A stretch of 64,000 bases of DNA from Lutjanus erythropterus (taxonomy: Eukaryota > Chordata > Actinopteri > Lutjaniformes > Lutjanidae): assembly GCA_020091685.1 (NCBI GenBank), contig CM034606.1:22832695-22896694 (forward strand), read 5' to 3'. The notes under the pieces are model-generated. The model did no database searches, was not told the DNA's origin, and worked only from the letters and a program-made list of their open reading frames with translations. Shown here piece after piece: positions 1 to 13,376 of this stretch; the stretch's first letter is position 1; each line of letters starts with the position of its first letter. A program made the position numbers and the translations under genes.

Positions 1-3000
1 GATTTGAGTCATGTGATATTATAGAGTCCCTATGTGCCTGGGATCTGTCACAGGACAATGCTTGTGCTGGAGACTGTGAACTGTGTTTTGGGGGCAAAAG
101 TTTGCTTTCAACAGCTCTGAACAAACACAGCAGAGTCATTCTCTAAAACCATATGTGACCTGCTGAAATCCGCATACATCTGTTCAAAATGGATGTTTTT
201 CTCAGACATGCTGGCTCATTTTCAGAGCACTGCCCACTTAATAAACCGTGTCTTGAGTGTCTGTGTTCTCATGTACCAGTTTCATTTGGCACATTGCCTG
301 TTTTTGGTCACTCACTACTGCCGTATCATTGTCAGTACTGGACTGCCATTTCACCCAGGTTAAGAGAGGGTACTTTTTATGACACAATTGTAAAGTTTAA
401 GCTCTGGATCTGCTTGCTGAGGTGTTTTGACACTGTAGTGACATTAGACTCATTTTTCATGTTCTGTTGAAAGACAAAAACAAATTCAATCCCAAATGTC
501 AGTCAGTGTGGTCACCTGCACAGGCATGAAGTTCATATTCAAATACCGTGTTTGCATGCAAGGCTCAACTACAGTATCTGAAATCACCATTTACTGCCAT
601 TTCAAGATTAACAAAGCAGACCAAACCATACCGGGAGAAAACCTGTGAGCTCTGTAGGAATGGTACAGAAAACATGCATAGTCAAAGTTTTTAATTGGTT
701 ACACTCTTAACAGCACATGATCGATCAATGATTAATCATTAACATCCCTAATTCAAACCAGTTTTAACAGCCAGGATATATCCAGCCGCAACCACCATTA
801 ATAAGTATTCAGTCAGTTTATCCCTGAAGGCTCATAAGGTCAATAGAAAGGTTACCCTATTGTATCCAACACTCTTTTGGATGGGTTCCCGCTTAGTTGC
901 ATCAGTTGACCCAATAACTCTACACCCTGTGAAAAATTGGACACAATGGCATGGCATTTGATGGATGTTAACCACCAACTGGGGCCTTATTTGATGTAAG
1001 GAGGCCTTATTCTCCCTGGCCTCATATGAGACTGTTTGTCAGTTACTGTAAAAAATATGCTGCCTTAGGAAACAGTAGAGTTTGGGGGAATTGTTTGTTA
1101 AGAGAGACAGCTTGATCGAGTGAATTGAAAGGAATGAGGCACAGGAAAAGATGGAAGCTGTGGAGAGAGGAAGCTGACCTAATAGTAGTGTATTGTCCAT
1201 TCATAGAGGATAAATCCAGTAGGAACATGATCTATTAAAAGCTTTAGACTATGTTTCATATTTAGGGCCTTAACCCAGACTCTGTGTCATGGAATGATTT
1301 AGGTTCATTGTCTCAAAGCCACATCTCTCAGGACAAGTCTGTGTTTTGCCTTGTAACATGTAGTGATAAGGAATGAGATAGCATAGGTTACATCAAAACA
1401 AACTGCCCAGTGGGTAGATAATCTGGAGATGTATCAAATAAACTCACGTCAGTGTAAATGAAAAATGTTGACACAGCAGAGAAAGTGAAGTCTTAGTTCT
1501 GATATCAAAGAAAAAATTTGTGTGAAGGCATACAGTTGGTCATGAACTCACTCTGCATATGAGTCTGAGGTCTGTGTTAATGTTGTGGGGTTGTGTTCAT
1601 TAGTCATGTGGGAAATGTGCTTATAGCAGTGCATAAATCTATACATGTGCCTGTACCTTTTCTGTTTAAAAATGTGACACTTGAGTTTAATGTGATGTTA
1701 TACTTCATCAAAATGTCATGTTGTCAGGGTTCATTTAGTGTTCATGTTCTCATCAAGCAATAATTTTCACTAAAGCTTTGACGCAGACTATTTTCATATC
1801 ATATCTGACACACAGAGAAATTAACTTTGCAATCAGATCATGATACATGCTTTCAGCACAACTTCCTGTGTACTGCTGATATTTCAGTACATAAAACCAA
1901 CAGACCTACTTTTTAACCTTTAGCTGTACTGGTTTAACAAGTGAAGCCAGAATAAGTAATGTTTTAAAAAAAAAAAAATTATATTATAATATATTATATA
2001 ATATTTTTTCTATCGTAATAATTATCCAGAACCTGACCTAATTGATGTGCATTTGACAATGATATCCATCGTGATGTTTAATTGTGGGCATCATCATATG
2101 CTAATCTATTAGACGTTGCCCAACCCTAGTAGTGGCTGGTGGTAGAATGAGAACACTTTTACCCCCAACCCCCCTTAAGAACTCATAATCGCAGCTCATG
2201 AACTCACACAACCCATTCTGTACTATCTTGTCCAGCATGAAATACCTTAAAATTGAAGGACTGATTAGCAAAGAAAGTCAAACATGTGGGAGGTCAAAGA
2301 GATGGGTGTAGTTGTTTCAGGAGTTGGCAGATGATACTCGAGCTAAAATCACAGTGAATATGTGACATTTGACAGGAGAAAACCACGATACCCTCTTTCT
2401 GGTGGATGTTTAAAACTGTTTCTTAACATGTTTCCTATAAGCTCAGGGCCTGTTTGGTTTGTCTTTCTGTCCCCTACTTACAAAAATCTCACAAAAACTG
2501 AGCAGTGATCAAAACTTTTCTGCTCCCCTGATTTAGCTCCAAAACAAACCATTGTTAGCAATTGCTATACAAATTGATTAAAACGCAAATAATGTAGACC
2601 CTTTTTGTTTCAAAATGGTCTGCCCTTTATTTTGGAAAATGTTAGTTATATCAATATTTGCTTGAGCTAGTTAACCACCAGATCTATATTCACATTGCAT
2701 TCCTTTTAAAAATCTGTTGTAAATATGACTTTATATCCATGAGCCACAATTCTGCTCAAACTCTAGTTTTATCCTCAGAATAAATGAGTGCATTGTTTGG
2801 CACCAGTACTGTGATGTCCCACCAACTCTGTGATCAATAATCAATGTTATGTTCTGTGGTTTACAGTGATGTTTGATAAGACTTCAAAAAGAGCAGTAAG
2901 CTTCAGGCTGCTGTCCGCCCTGCCGTCTGCTGCCATCTACATAAGCCAATCTAATGACCTCGCAAACAGTGATTGACACCTGTGCAGTTGCCTGGTGACA

Positions 3001-3525
3001 GTTCATCAGCCTTTCTTAGCCCTTGTGGCCAATCAGAAGGTGAGAATTAAATTGGGCTGTCAAATGCACTGCAGTCTTTTTACATTGTGGTTCAAGTGAA
3101 GGTCATACATGGAAGGGGGAGCAGATACTCACATGTCTGTTTATACATGCCCACATACTAAGAACCATAACTGATAAAGCAGAGAGAGGAGTGGTGTTAG
3201 GAGAAATGCGATTAGGTTGATGGTTGTGTGAACATATTGGCTGCTATGACAGTGAAGATAATTAGATTTATGTAAGTCCTACCAAGACTTCTACTGCTCA
3301 GCATCACATCTCAGAAAGACCACAGCAGAATTATTCTTATAGATGAGTCAGGATGGATTTTAAAGACCTATTCCGGGTGTTTCTATGTCGTGACTAGTCA
3401 GAAGTATGACTCATTTTGGTTCAGACTTCTTTGTAGCTGTCTTGGACCCAAGTTTATATCCTAAATTAATGTAGCACAAGTCATATGGTATAACATTAGA
3501 GAATGACCATTTTGAGAGCTAATTC

Positions 3526-4128
3526 AGACCAGGGTCCGGGGACCAACAGGCGTACTTGAGTGGGTTGCAGGGGGTCCATGGCAGAAGGATCCTGTGTAAG
3601 TTGGAAAACACAGGAACAAAAAGACCCTTTTCTAAACATTTTGACCTTTTTTGTGGGCAGAGCTTAGGTGGAGGCAAAACAATTCCCTAACCATGTTAGC
3701 TAATGCTAGCTAGAAAGTTTTGTTAGTTTGTTTCTTAACAGTAACTGAAGAAAGTATTAGCTCTTTTAAGTCATATCTTTTGAATATGTGCTGCCACTCA
3801 CTCTCTGAGATTTACTTGAAAAAGGCTTACCACTCTGAGGTGATTCGTATCTGCCTCCAGTTTTTCCTTTTTGTTTTGCCTCCAGCTAACACCATGACGT
3901 AATCATGACATGGCAATAAAAGGATCTATAGGGTTGGCCATTTGGTTTGATTAGAATTTGTAGTGTTTCTACTTTGATCTTTGAGTGACTTCAAATTTAG
4001 ATAATAAAAAAATAAAATGCTCAGAGGGCATCCTCAAAACAAAACCCTCTCACGTTGGGGGATCTGTAGTGTAACATGCATTTATTGTGGGGGTCCTTTC
4101 ATGAAAAAAATCTGGGAACCCCTGGTCT
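3526..4128. repeat. Non-autonomous DNA-transposon-like repeat with AGACCAGGG ends
   Basis: The segment begins agaccagggtccggggacc and ends tctgggaacccctggtct; the ends are imperfect inverted repeats. The left part (ggaccaacagg...cttgagtgggttg) recurs reversed at 26981-27050. Ends of this type are common in fish interspersed repeats. The superfamily was not determined. Confidence 0.6.
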
Positions 4129-4920
4129 ATTTGAAAGAACACCAGTATAATGACTTAGATGTAGAAAATCTGATTGATGTTTGTTAATAGAAGCATATCA
4201 TGAAAAAATATACAATATAAAAACTAAAAGATGAGACACCCTGTGGTTAAGCATTTAGTTTTTGTGTGGCTAGTGTGGGATGGATTGGACACCCTGCTGT
4301 GATTTATCAAGGCGTGTGACACTTAGAAACAGGCAATATTGAGGAACTGGCAATGCTTGTATGGTTTTACTGCTGGCACTTAACAGAATATGGTTGACTG
4401 AGTGGAACCAGTGTGCTGTCAACCATGAAATGAGTTGGGGAAATTGAATTCACACTGAATCTTTAAGAGAACCACTACAAATTCCTCTTTGCTGGAGTCA
4501 CCTTTCATGTGCAGCTGAGTGCTAGTCAGGATCTGCTTTCCCTTATTATCCCCTCTGGTGATCTCATGGCATTATATGGCAGCAGTGAGCACACTGTAAA
4601 TTGCGACTGTAGCTTGTATATACATTTTCTTGTGTCGAAAAGATTATATGGCTTTAGTCTTTAGACTTTGTACCATATTGTGATACTGCTAGAATCTATT
4701 TTGAACTGGAAACAAGTCTTTGTAATGTTTTTCTCTTGGTGTACTTTCCCAAAAGCGTAGCCTAATTTCTCCTCTCCTCTCCTGCCCTCTCTTCTCCTCT
4801 TGCTGCACACTGAGTGATGTTCCTAAAAGAAGCCCCATCAAATATTAAACACACCCATGAAGGCTCTGTTGTCTCCACCCACACACCCATCGCCACACAC
4901 CACACACGTCACGTTACTCA

Positions 4921-5027
<107 letters not shown>

Positions 5028-6899
5028 TCAGACTCAGGCACACATGCAAGGAGAGAGCCAGGCAGCAGACAGATCAACCTCTGAAGAGTGTCTTCCTGTT
5101 TCTGTGCCCTGCTCTCTTTAGGGCACTGCCGCTTTACTTTCAGTTAGGTGAAGGAGGAAACAAAGTGCAGAGTCACTTGGCTAGGTGTAGCCCTTATCTT
5201 AATGGGATGAAAAAGATTGGACTAGTCAACATAAGTTCACAGAGTTAAGGTAATATTTTCCAGTCTACTTTTTTTCCTGGTACATTATGAGCAAACCTTG
5301 ATATATTTGTAAAGATAGATTTATGTAATGTGATATTGTGTGTTCCTGCACTTGTGGTGACCCAGTGTTTTATAACATGCACTGTGTAAATGTAGTAGCT
5401 CTTAATGTAGCAGGTTACCACACCTTAACTTTCTCCACTTCTCTCCACCTACTGTTTCCTCTGCTGGTCTCTGTCATCTGATCCACCAGAGGTAGTACAC
5501 AGCATTACCAAACTCTCTATGCTGTCTCATTGGATTAGCATCTCTAAGCATCAGTGCAGCTCTGCCCAGTATTGCTTTCACTCAATACACATTAGCCTAG
5601 CGTCAGTGTTGCTTTCATCCCTGTCTCATTCTATTAGCCTGCTCTAATGGCACTCTGTTAATCTCTTCAGGGAGAGAGCAGTGGTCCACTACTGCCCCTG
5701 TCCAGATGACTGGCCTACTTATTACCCCGCTGAGACACTGGCCTCTGCCAATATATGTAAATGAGGTTGCACTTTGGTTCAGATGCGGGAAGAGAGGAGG
5801 TTAACACGGTTACTTGTGTTTGTTTAGAGTCTTCAATGACTGAGACAGGAGGGAAACTGCTCTGTAAATGTAGTAATGTGTTTGTCTGGCCTGGTCCATT
5901 ACCTTGAAAACAAATACTTTGTCTTAGAAAAGTTGCATGATGTACTAGGCTCGTCAGACAGGTGTTATATAACTATTGATCCATTTAATTGATTGGCTCA
6001 GCACTATGAAAGACAGATTTACCAAGATGGAACGACACTGAGAGGTACAAATGAGTTTCAAGTTGCAGCTGCCTTCCCCATCATGACAAGAACGAGCCAG
6101 TACTAGAAGAGAGGTTTCATCTCTTCTAGCTCACTGCATCCATCCTTCCTGTCCCTCCCTTCCTCCATGTTTTCTCCACTGTTAGCTTCCTTTCTTCAAT
6201 TCTCTCCATTATGTAGGTGAAGCACAGTCCACATGGACTGCTCAGATATCTTTTTGAGTCAAAAGAGAAAGTGCTTTGCTTGGTAAGTCTTGCTGAAACT
6301 ACTTTTTGTTTGCATTTTTAGTCTCTACAGTTACAAACACTGCTGTTGTGTTTGGGATGTGATTCTGAAAATGTGAAAATGTGACTATAAGCTACCAGTT
6401 ACTCTACACAGGAAACAGTTAACTTTAAAGAAAGCTACTTCAGAGGTACCTTACAGTACTGACATTGTCTCAAAAAAGAAAGCATTTGAAAACACACAAA
6501 GTGGCCTAAAATGTGTCTTAAACAAAATGAGCCATTGTAGACAAACAAACGGACTGTAAAACTTTGCACGCCAGTGATTGTATTTTGCAAATAACTGTAA
6601 ATGTATTTTTGCTTTTAGAGATTCCTTGGTAAATTGTTTGTAGATGATGGTCAAACAATAGACATAAGTAACTGCACCTCATTTGATAGTGTTTTGTCTA
6701 GTGGAGCTATTTGCTGAATAAGGAAACTTAAACTTTGACTTAAAATGAAAACAAACAAATAAACAAACAAAAATTAAAATAAATAAAATTAGGAAAATAA
6801 AATGTGTTATGCATCTTATAAATTATTAATGATTAATTAGTTGTTAGCGTTTTCAACAACTGGTTCAGGAAAACACACAAAATTTACAACCTAATTTGG

Positions 6900-7085
6900 A
6901 GAAGTGACTTTGACATCAACGGTTAAAAGTAACTGATACTCTGAGTAGTTTTTGAGAAAGCTACTTTGTACTTTTACTGAAGTTTATTTCTAACACCAGT
7001 ACTTTTACTTGTAATTTAGTAATATTTTAGCAATGTAACTGTACTTGTACTTGAGTACAGATTTTAAGTACTCTTTGCACCACTG
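6900..7085 (-). repeat. Fragment of hAT-like repeat (CAGTGGTG... end)
   Basis: Reversed, the sequence starts cagtggtgcaaagagtactt and continues with alternating tacttgagtac/tacttttac motifs, a pattern I recognise from very common teleost repeats. Its left boundary is uncertain. Confidence 0.5.
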
Positions 7086-10000
7086 CTGCTTATCAGGTTT
7101 TCTTGTATACTCACTTGCAACATAGCCTACAATTCAGTAGGTGTGATCATTGTCTATATACATCAAACTTGATTTCATAACCAAGTTTATTAGATCCATG
7201 TTGCATAGTGCAGCTTGCAATAAACTTATAAGACTGCTGAAATTTCACAGCCTGTAGGTGCCATAAGGCATACTGTGTAGTCTTCTTTGGGGTTTCCACA
7301 GCCTGAATAAAGACAAATAAAATTCTCTCCTTATAAATCTTTCAAAATTGAATGAAAGAAAGCTAACAGAGGAAAGATGGATGTGACCTGATATGCTGCT
7401 ATGTTGAGAGATGGTGCAGAGACTTTATAATAATGGGGAACTTTCAGAGTTGGGAGATGGGGACAGACTGGCCGTGGGGATAAACAGCAGGATAGGGGAT
7501 TTACTGTGTGTAGTAGAGCACCTCCATTCATGCGTAGCCCCAGTGACCCAGTAGATCATAGCCCTCAGGCTGTCGCATCCTATCTACATCCATCCTGTTA
7601 CTCCTGAAGAATGCCTCTCTGTAGCGTGTGTTCATGTGCAGCTCAAAAGTGAAAGCTTTGCCAGAAGAGCAATGAGCGACTTGACTCTCACAGATCAGAT
7701 TTTTCAGCCTCCCTGTACCTCTGCCAGGTGCTTTCTGTCTGGCTGTCCTCTGAGTCGGAAATAAAGTACGGCCAAACAGCCTCACTGGCATAGAGACAGA
7801 AAGCTTCCATTCCCTTTACGACAGAGAGTAAGGAAAGATGTCATCTCACTTTCCTGCTCATTTCACACACAGGGATCACTGCTGAGATGCCAAAGTGTAG
7901 GTCTAGCAGAGGATCTGTTTATGGCAAGAGTCTGCCTGAGGTCTCTCTCAGCATAACTCTATTTAACAGTATCTCTCTCTTTATCTATTCATCTTCTCTT
8001 TGTAATAATTTTCACACTCTCTCCCACTTGCTGTCTTCTCTTTCATTGTGTTTTTGTCTCTCAGTGAGGAGTGAACCTGTGGAGAAACCATATATTATGT
8101 TGGATGTGTGATTTTTTTCCATAACAGACAAATTCTTTGAGATTTGGGACATTAAGCTAAAGCTATTTTTTGCTGTTCTCAGTGTGTTGAAGAATTCAGA
8201 CCAGAAGACACTTAATTATTTAACCCATCTCCTTAGTGTTGAAGGTTAAAATTAGAGCAACAGCACTTTCTCCTGTCTATTCAGTGTATATAATATGCTG
8301 TCCCTGTAACATTATGTTTTCATCGTGAAGTATGATTATAACCCTGACCTAAGTTGGATTCAGTCTTCCTGGATTGTTTGCTTTACTTTATTCATCTCTT
8401 CACACTACCAAGGTTTCACTCATTGATTCCTATTCCACAGAAGGCACATTGTTGACCTTGTTTAACATGGGGTTTACTGGAGGCCTTGTACTTGATGTTA
8501 GTGAAACGCTGGGATATTTATTTACAGTATTATACCTTGGGGGGGAGGGGCACACTTTCAGATATCAGCGTTTGACAGATGGCCTGCATGGTTTACTGCC
8601 CTACCTCTGAATGTGTGTCAGTCAGTTAGGATCTTGTTGTTTATTTGTGGTCCTCTTTTGCTGACCTGTGTCTTTGTGCTGGGATTGTTATCAACCATAT
8701 TGTGTCCACAGCACTGAGTAACAGAACCAGGCATTTACTTAAATTTGGCACAGAGTGCTTGGTCAGATTCTGTCTTATTTTCTGATTTTGACAAGATATT
8801 TTCTGATTAAAATAATAATGTGTGTTTTTGTAGCCAAAGTGCTTGTAAGGTTGTTTAAATGTTCAAAACAAGTATACATTGATGCATTTGGCAAGTTTGG
8901 AAAAAATATTTAGTTTTATTTTATTTGTTAGTTTAAACAGCATTGTTTTGGCATTGGTACCATTGGGAACCAGTATTGAGGAATCAATACAGGCAACACC
9001 CAGTGTTAGGCTACTGCTGATTAGCTACTGTTTATGATTACAGTACAGTAGCTTTCAACCCATTTAATAAGGCATGTTTTGTTTTGTCCGCAGATCCTTC
9101 TGAGGTGTATGTTTACAATTTGTGTAAAATGTAGAGAAAGTAATTGTAGTATATTATACTGTAAATGTTGATTTTTTTGAGATCTAGTGATATCTCTTGT
9201 CCACCAAACAGTTATTAAGATTTTTAACTTCCCTTTAATCAAACTAGTTATATTATTTTAGACCCTTGGCCCTCACATATTTCCCTTAAAGTTAAAGCTT
9301 ATCATTACACTATTATTTTTCACTGACTGCACCTTTCTATGTAACCAGCAGTCCAAATAATTACAAACAACAAAACTATAATTATGAATAGAATAGAAGC
9401 TGTGAGGTGAAAAACCAGTTTAAAAAAAAAAAAAGAAGCAAAACATCAGCAGAGCAGACAGATATCTTCCAGTGGCTGAGTGATGAGTGAATTGACCCAG
9501 ATGAATGAACACTTGCCACAGCAGTGAGTGGATGTGACTGCTATGTAACAGTGATCTGTGACGCTGGATATGAATGAAACTTGAGAGGTTGTGGGGCCAT
9601 TGACAATAGCAAAAACCCCTAATCTAATTGCTACCCATTGAGACACACATAGACACACAGTCACCGCCCCCTCCCCAGGGCAGAAAGGCTTTAGTTGCCC
9701 TGCCTGCACATACTGACCTGATTTTGTGCGTGTAAATGTGTGTTTTTGTGTTTGTCGCCATGTGTGTTTATGAAGCAGATTAAGATGATGGCACAGCTAG
9801 ACATTTCTGCGTGCAGGGGTGAGTGTGTGTGTCTTTGATTGTAGACACGTGTGTCTGTGCATGGGAATGTGGGGCAGTATGGTAGGAGACCCACATTGTA
9901 ACTCAACACCCCTCCCCCAGCCCGTCAAAAGTTGAGTGGATTATTGCTCCAGTATCTGCCTTTGTGTCTTTGTGCCAGTTTGGCAAAGGACCCACTCACA

Positions 10001-10666
10001 TGGGAGAAACTGCTTGATCTACTGTGGCGCAACTACACATTTGTTATAAATGAATTAGTATTTGTGAATAGTAATATTCAGTGATGCAACAATCAGTTGT
10101 TTTCCGTTGGGATCAAGTCAGCAGACAGTTTTTAGTAACCGCTTTACTTCCTCGTGCAGATGGGTCACTTTCTGCTAACTGCACCCACCATCTGGATCCC
10201 AGTTACTTTCTATTCATAATCTTCCAGCACTAGCCAGATGGATGTAACATGCAGGTGCACCACCAACACATGTACACTTGTCACATGGCTGATTGGAATT
10301 GAATTAATCTAACAATGAGTGAAAGGAAACGGCCCTGTGTTCTCCCTCCATTGGTTTTACATGCTGTACATCCTCCATTCACTATTCACAGTATACTGGC
10401 CACCGTCCCAGCATTGGTTTCCCCTTTTCCCCCAGGCGTTGTCTATCCGTTTGCCCATTCTTTTGTTGGCCAAGCCTTTTGGCGCCATATCCTCCAAAAC
10501 CAATGCCAGCAACAGGTCATGTCATGTGTGAAATGTTAAAGCTTTTATTCTATTAACTTATAATTAACAATGTCCTGTTTGTGCTGTCTATATACTGTTT
10601 AATTTTGGGGGATATTATTGCTTTTATGAAGATTTTATTTACCAATTACCTGGTTTTAAACAGATC

Positions 10667-10999
10667 TAGGGCTGCAACTAATGATTATTTTCACTGTTGA
10701 TTAATCTGTTGATTATTATCATTATATCAATTATTTGTTTGGTCCATAAAATGAAAAATGTCGATTAGTGTTTCCTCAAACCCAAGTTGTCCTTGTTTTG
10801 TAACCAGCATGAAGACATTCAGTATACTGTCACAGTGGAGTAAATGAACCAGAAAATATTCACATTTAAGAGGCTGGAATCCAAAAATGTTGACTTTTTT
10901 CTTAAAAAGATGATTCAAATGAATTAATCAGTTATCAGAGTTAATTTAATAGTTGACAACTATTCCATTAATTGATTAGGCCTAATCATTGCAGCTCTA
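10667..10999. mobile_element. hAT-like MITE, TAGGGCTGCAACTAA family, copy 1
   Basis: The ends tagggctgcaactaatgatt and ...taatcattgcagctcta are imperfect terminal inverted repeats. The 333-bp element is non-coding. Flanking octamers (aacagatc / aacagttt) share five leading bases, suggesting a decayed 8-bp duplication. The family recurs at 52150-52538 and reversed at 31978-32237. Confidence 0.65.
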
Positions 11000-11874
11000 A
11001 ACAGTTTGTAACAAGCACACAATTCTGTTTGCTGCCCTTGATTTAGTTTTGTATTGTTTTTACTGTCTGCTTTGTACAGTCACAAGTACTTACAGTTAGG
11101 TTTAAGGAAGAGACATCAGATTTACCATGTATGATGGAAATTTGCAGCTTTTCAAGCTGTGTACTACTTGCATAAAGACAGAGATTCATTTAGTCTTTAT
11201 TTCTCTCACATGACCACGTGAAAGAATCAAGGCAGCCCTGCTGTAACAAAGTCTCAAGTCAGCCTGAAAGCTTGCCATTTTAATCCCTAATGCTCCTCAT
11301 AGTCAGCGGTGTTTGAAAAGGAGACAGACATTCAACCACTCCAGCAGGTGGACAGGACTATTAGCAGTTATCATTAAGATAATTAAAATACCATTACACA
11401 TAAGGGCATATTATGTTCACAAGTATGTGTGACTAAATTTGACATCACACTTGACTTTTCTTTTTAATCAATTCGGAATGGAACTTTTCAGACTAAAGGA
11501 ATTAGTATTAGTAGCATATGAGAAATAATTAGACGATGTACAGTACAGTAGAAGCTTGAGCTTGAATAGTGTATAAAATGATTCACAAATGTTGCTGTAT
11601 TACTTTGTATTTAAACATAAATTAAAGGCTGGATAAGTGTTCTAGGCAGATTATGACAATGGGAAGGCAGAGTATTGGTTTGACTTGTTTTATTTGATAA
11701 CTCCAGCTTTAGGTAGTATTAGAAAAGCTACACAATGTGGCAGCTGTTGGCAATAAAGAAGAGTTTCAAGGACTGAACTGACCTATAAAGCTGCTTTTCA
11801 GTGTCCTAAGTCAAGTCATGTACACTTAAAACTAATCCTCTCTTATTTTGTCTTTCTGTCTATTCTTTCCCCAG

Positions 11875-13376
11875 TTGTGTCTGATTCTATGTTCCTCCAT
11901 GCCTTTGTTGGCGTCTAATGGAAGAAAAAGCACCCATCAGGTCTGCCATGGTATCAAGACTGCCTAAGTTTGGTGGGCGCTCCTCGACTGGTGCTGCTAG
12001 CCCCTTGTCCAATGGTTCCACGCAGCCAGCCACCCCTACCCAAGATGGTAAGACTACTCCCCCAGGAACACGCCCAAATGGCGTGATCCGTGCCACTCCT
12101 TTTTCCCTGAAATGGAAGAGGGATGAGGGGACAACCCCCTCCAACCCCACCACCCCCACCAGCCCTGGGGACGGAGGTGAAGACAAGGCTCAGCTACAAC
12201 CTCCCTCATTGGCAAAGGAGGTAAAGAATGGTGCTCCAGCAACGCCCAAGATGCGCAGGCCTGGTTCTTTGATGGCGGCTGTCTCAAGTCCCAAGGCCAT
12301 CCCCAAGCAGTCCTTGAAGATGAGTCCCAAAGTTGGGACAAAGCAAGGCCAAAGTCCACTTAATGGCGGTCTAAAAATAGGCCAGAATGGCTCCAGCATT
12401 TCTGCTCGAACAGGGTCAGAGTCTCGACTTGTGAGGCCAAGGTTAGGCTCCAGTTCTCCCAGAAGCAGCTCTCAGGACAGCCTGTCCCAGTCCAGTGACA
12501 GCCTGAAGACCTTAGCATTGGACAACATGGTGCGTTCAAACAGCTTCACTCACTTCAAGCAGATACCCTCACCCACCAGCCAACCTATGACACGGTCCTT
12601 CTCCTTTAACCGGGCTGTGGAGCTAGCCAAGCCTCTGGCAAACACTCAGCTCCGGCCTCCCCGGAGCGCTTTCCTCAAACCACCTCAGTTGAGCAATGGA
12701 AGAGTGGGTTTAGGACCCGGAGGCCTGAATGGCAGCCTTGGAGGTTCAGGATGTTTAGGCGGAGGACTTGGAGGGCATCAGTACAATAGAACTGCTCCAG
12801 CTGCCTCCTCTCTGCCCACCCTTTCAATCCCCCCAACTCCTACTACTCCCAGTGCTCTTAGGAAGCCTCTGCTCCCCAATTGTGTGCTAACCAAGTCATT
12901 GGGGAGCAGTGGAGGGTCTTTGGGCTACAGGCTGGTTAGATCTGGGCAGGCCAAGCAACAGAAGCCTCTTTTTCCAGGTAGGGTCAGGGGGGATATCAGA
13001 CCCTCACCTGCTCCTGAATGTGGAGGGTTACAAGGGATAGCAATAGACATTGAGCCGGCTGCTGAAGCTGACAAAGCAGACAGTGACAGTGATGGAAGCT
13101 CTGGAGATGGAGGAAGAAAAGAAGAAGAAGGCAGTGTTCTTGAGCAGAGGTCTGGCCAGGCAGTGTGTGAGACTCTAGAGGACATGTCCTTATCTTCTGC
13201 CTCATCTCTAGACAGAGGCGACACCAGTGAAGAGTTTCTAGATGACTTTTATAGTGTGGGAGATGTGCTCAGTGATGGGGACCTGCCTGACAACAGGAAA
13301 ACTGGCTGCACTACTCAAACCCATCTGCACGGCTTTCTCAATGAGACCCTTCACTGGGACAATATGGATCTGGAAG
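11875..13376 (+). CDS. ccser2: ccser2 exon with start codon (coding 11918-13376)
   Basis: The exon follows a pyrimidine-rich acceptor (ccccag, ending 11874), so at least one 5' non-coding exon lies upstream. Its first 43 nt are 5'UTR. The ATG at 11918 is chosen because the following MEEK and SRLPK residues match the remembered family N-terminus. The exon encodes residues 1-486 plus one base. It contains basic Ser/Thr-Pro-rich sequence, the VRSNSF and TRSFSF segments, a Gly-rich tract, and a C-terminal acidic Ser-rich region (about 385-465). The donor is gaag|gtataa at 13377. Reading through would add only GIKN before a stop, which supports splicing here. Confidence 0.92.
11889..11918 (+). promoter_or_regulatory. 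Upstream ORF overlapping the ccser2 start (TAATG)
   Basis: An ATG at 11889, 14 nt inside the same exon, opens a nine-codon frame (MFLHAFVGV). Its TAA stop (11916-11918) shares the A of the main ATG. A second upstream ATG at 11899 is out of frame and overlaps the CDS. Both would be met by scanning ribosomes before the main start. The TAATG arrangement is compatible with termination and reinitiation, or with translational damping. The sequence is directly visible; any regulatory role is inference. Confidence 0.45.

Noticed and set aside
189..470. 93-residue + strand frame at the left edge
   Set aside because: Composition is Cys/Phe-rich as in random AT-rich DNA, with no splice sites fitting a neighbour.
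7528..7791. 87-residue - strand frame with a mixed, protein-like composition
   Set aside because: It has no recognisable family, no neighbouring exons in phase and no promoter. A length like this is expected by chance in 64 kb.
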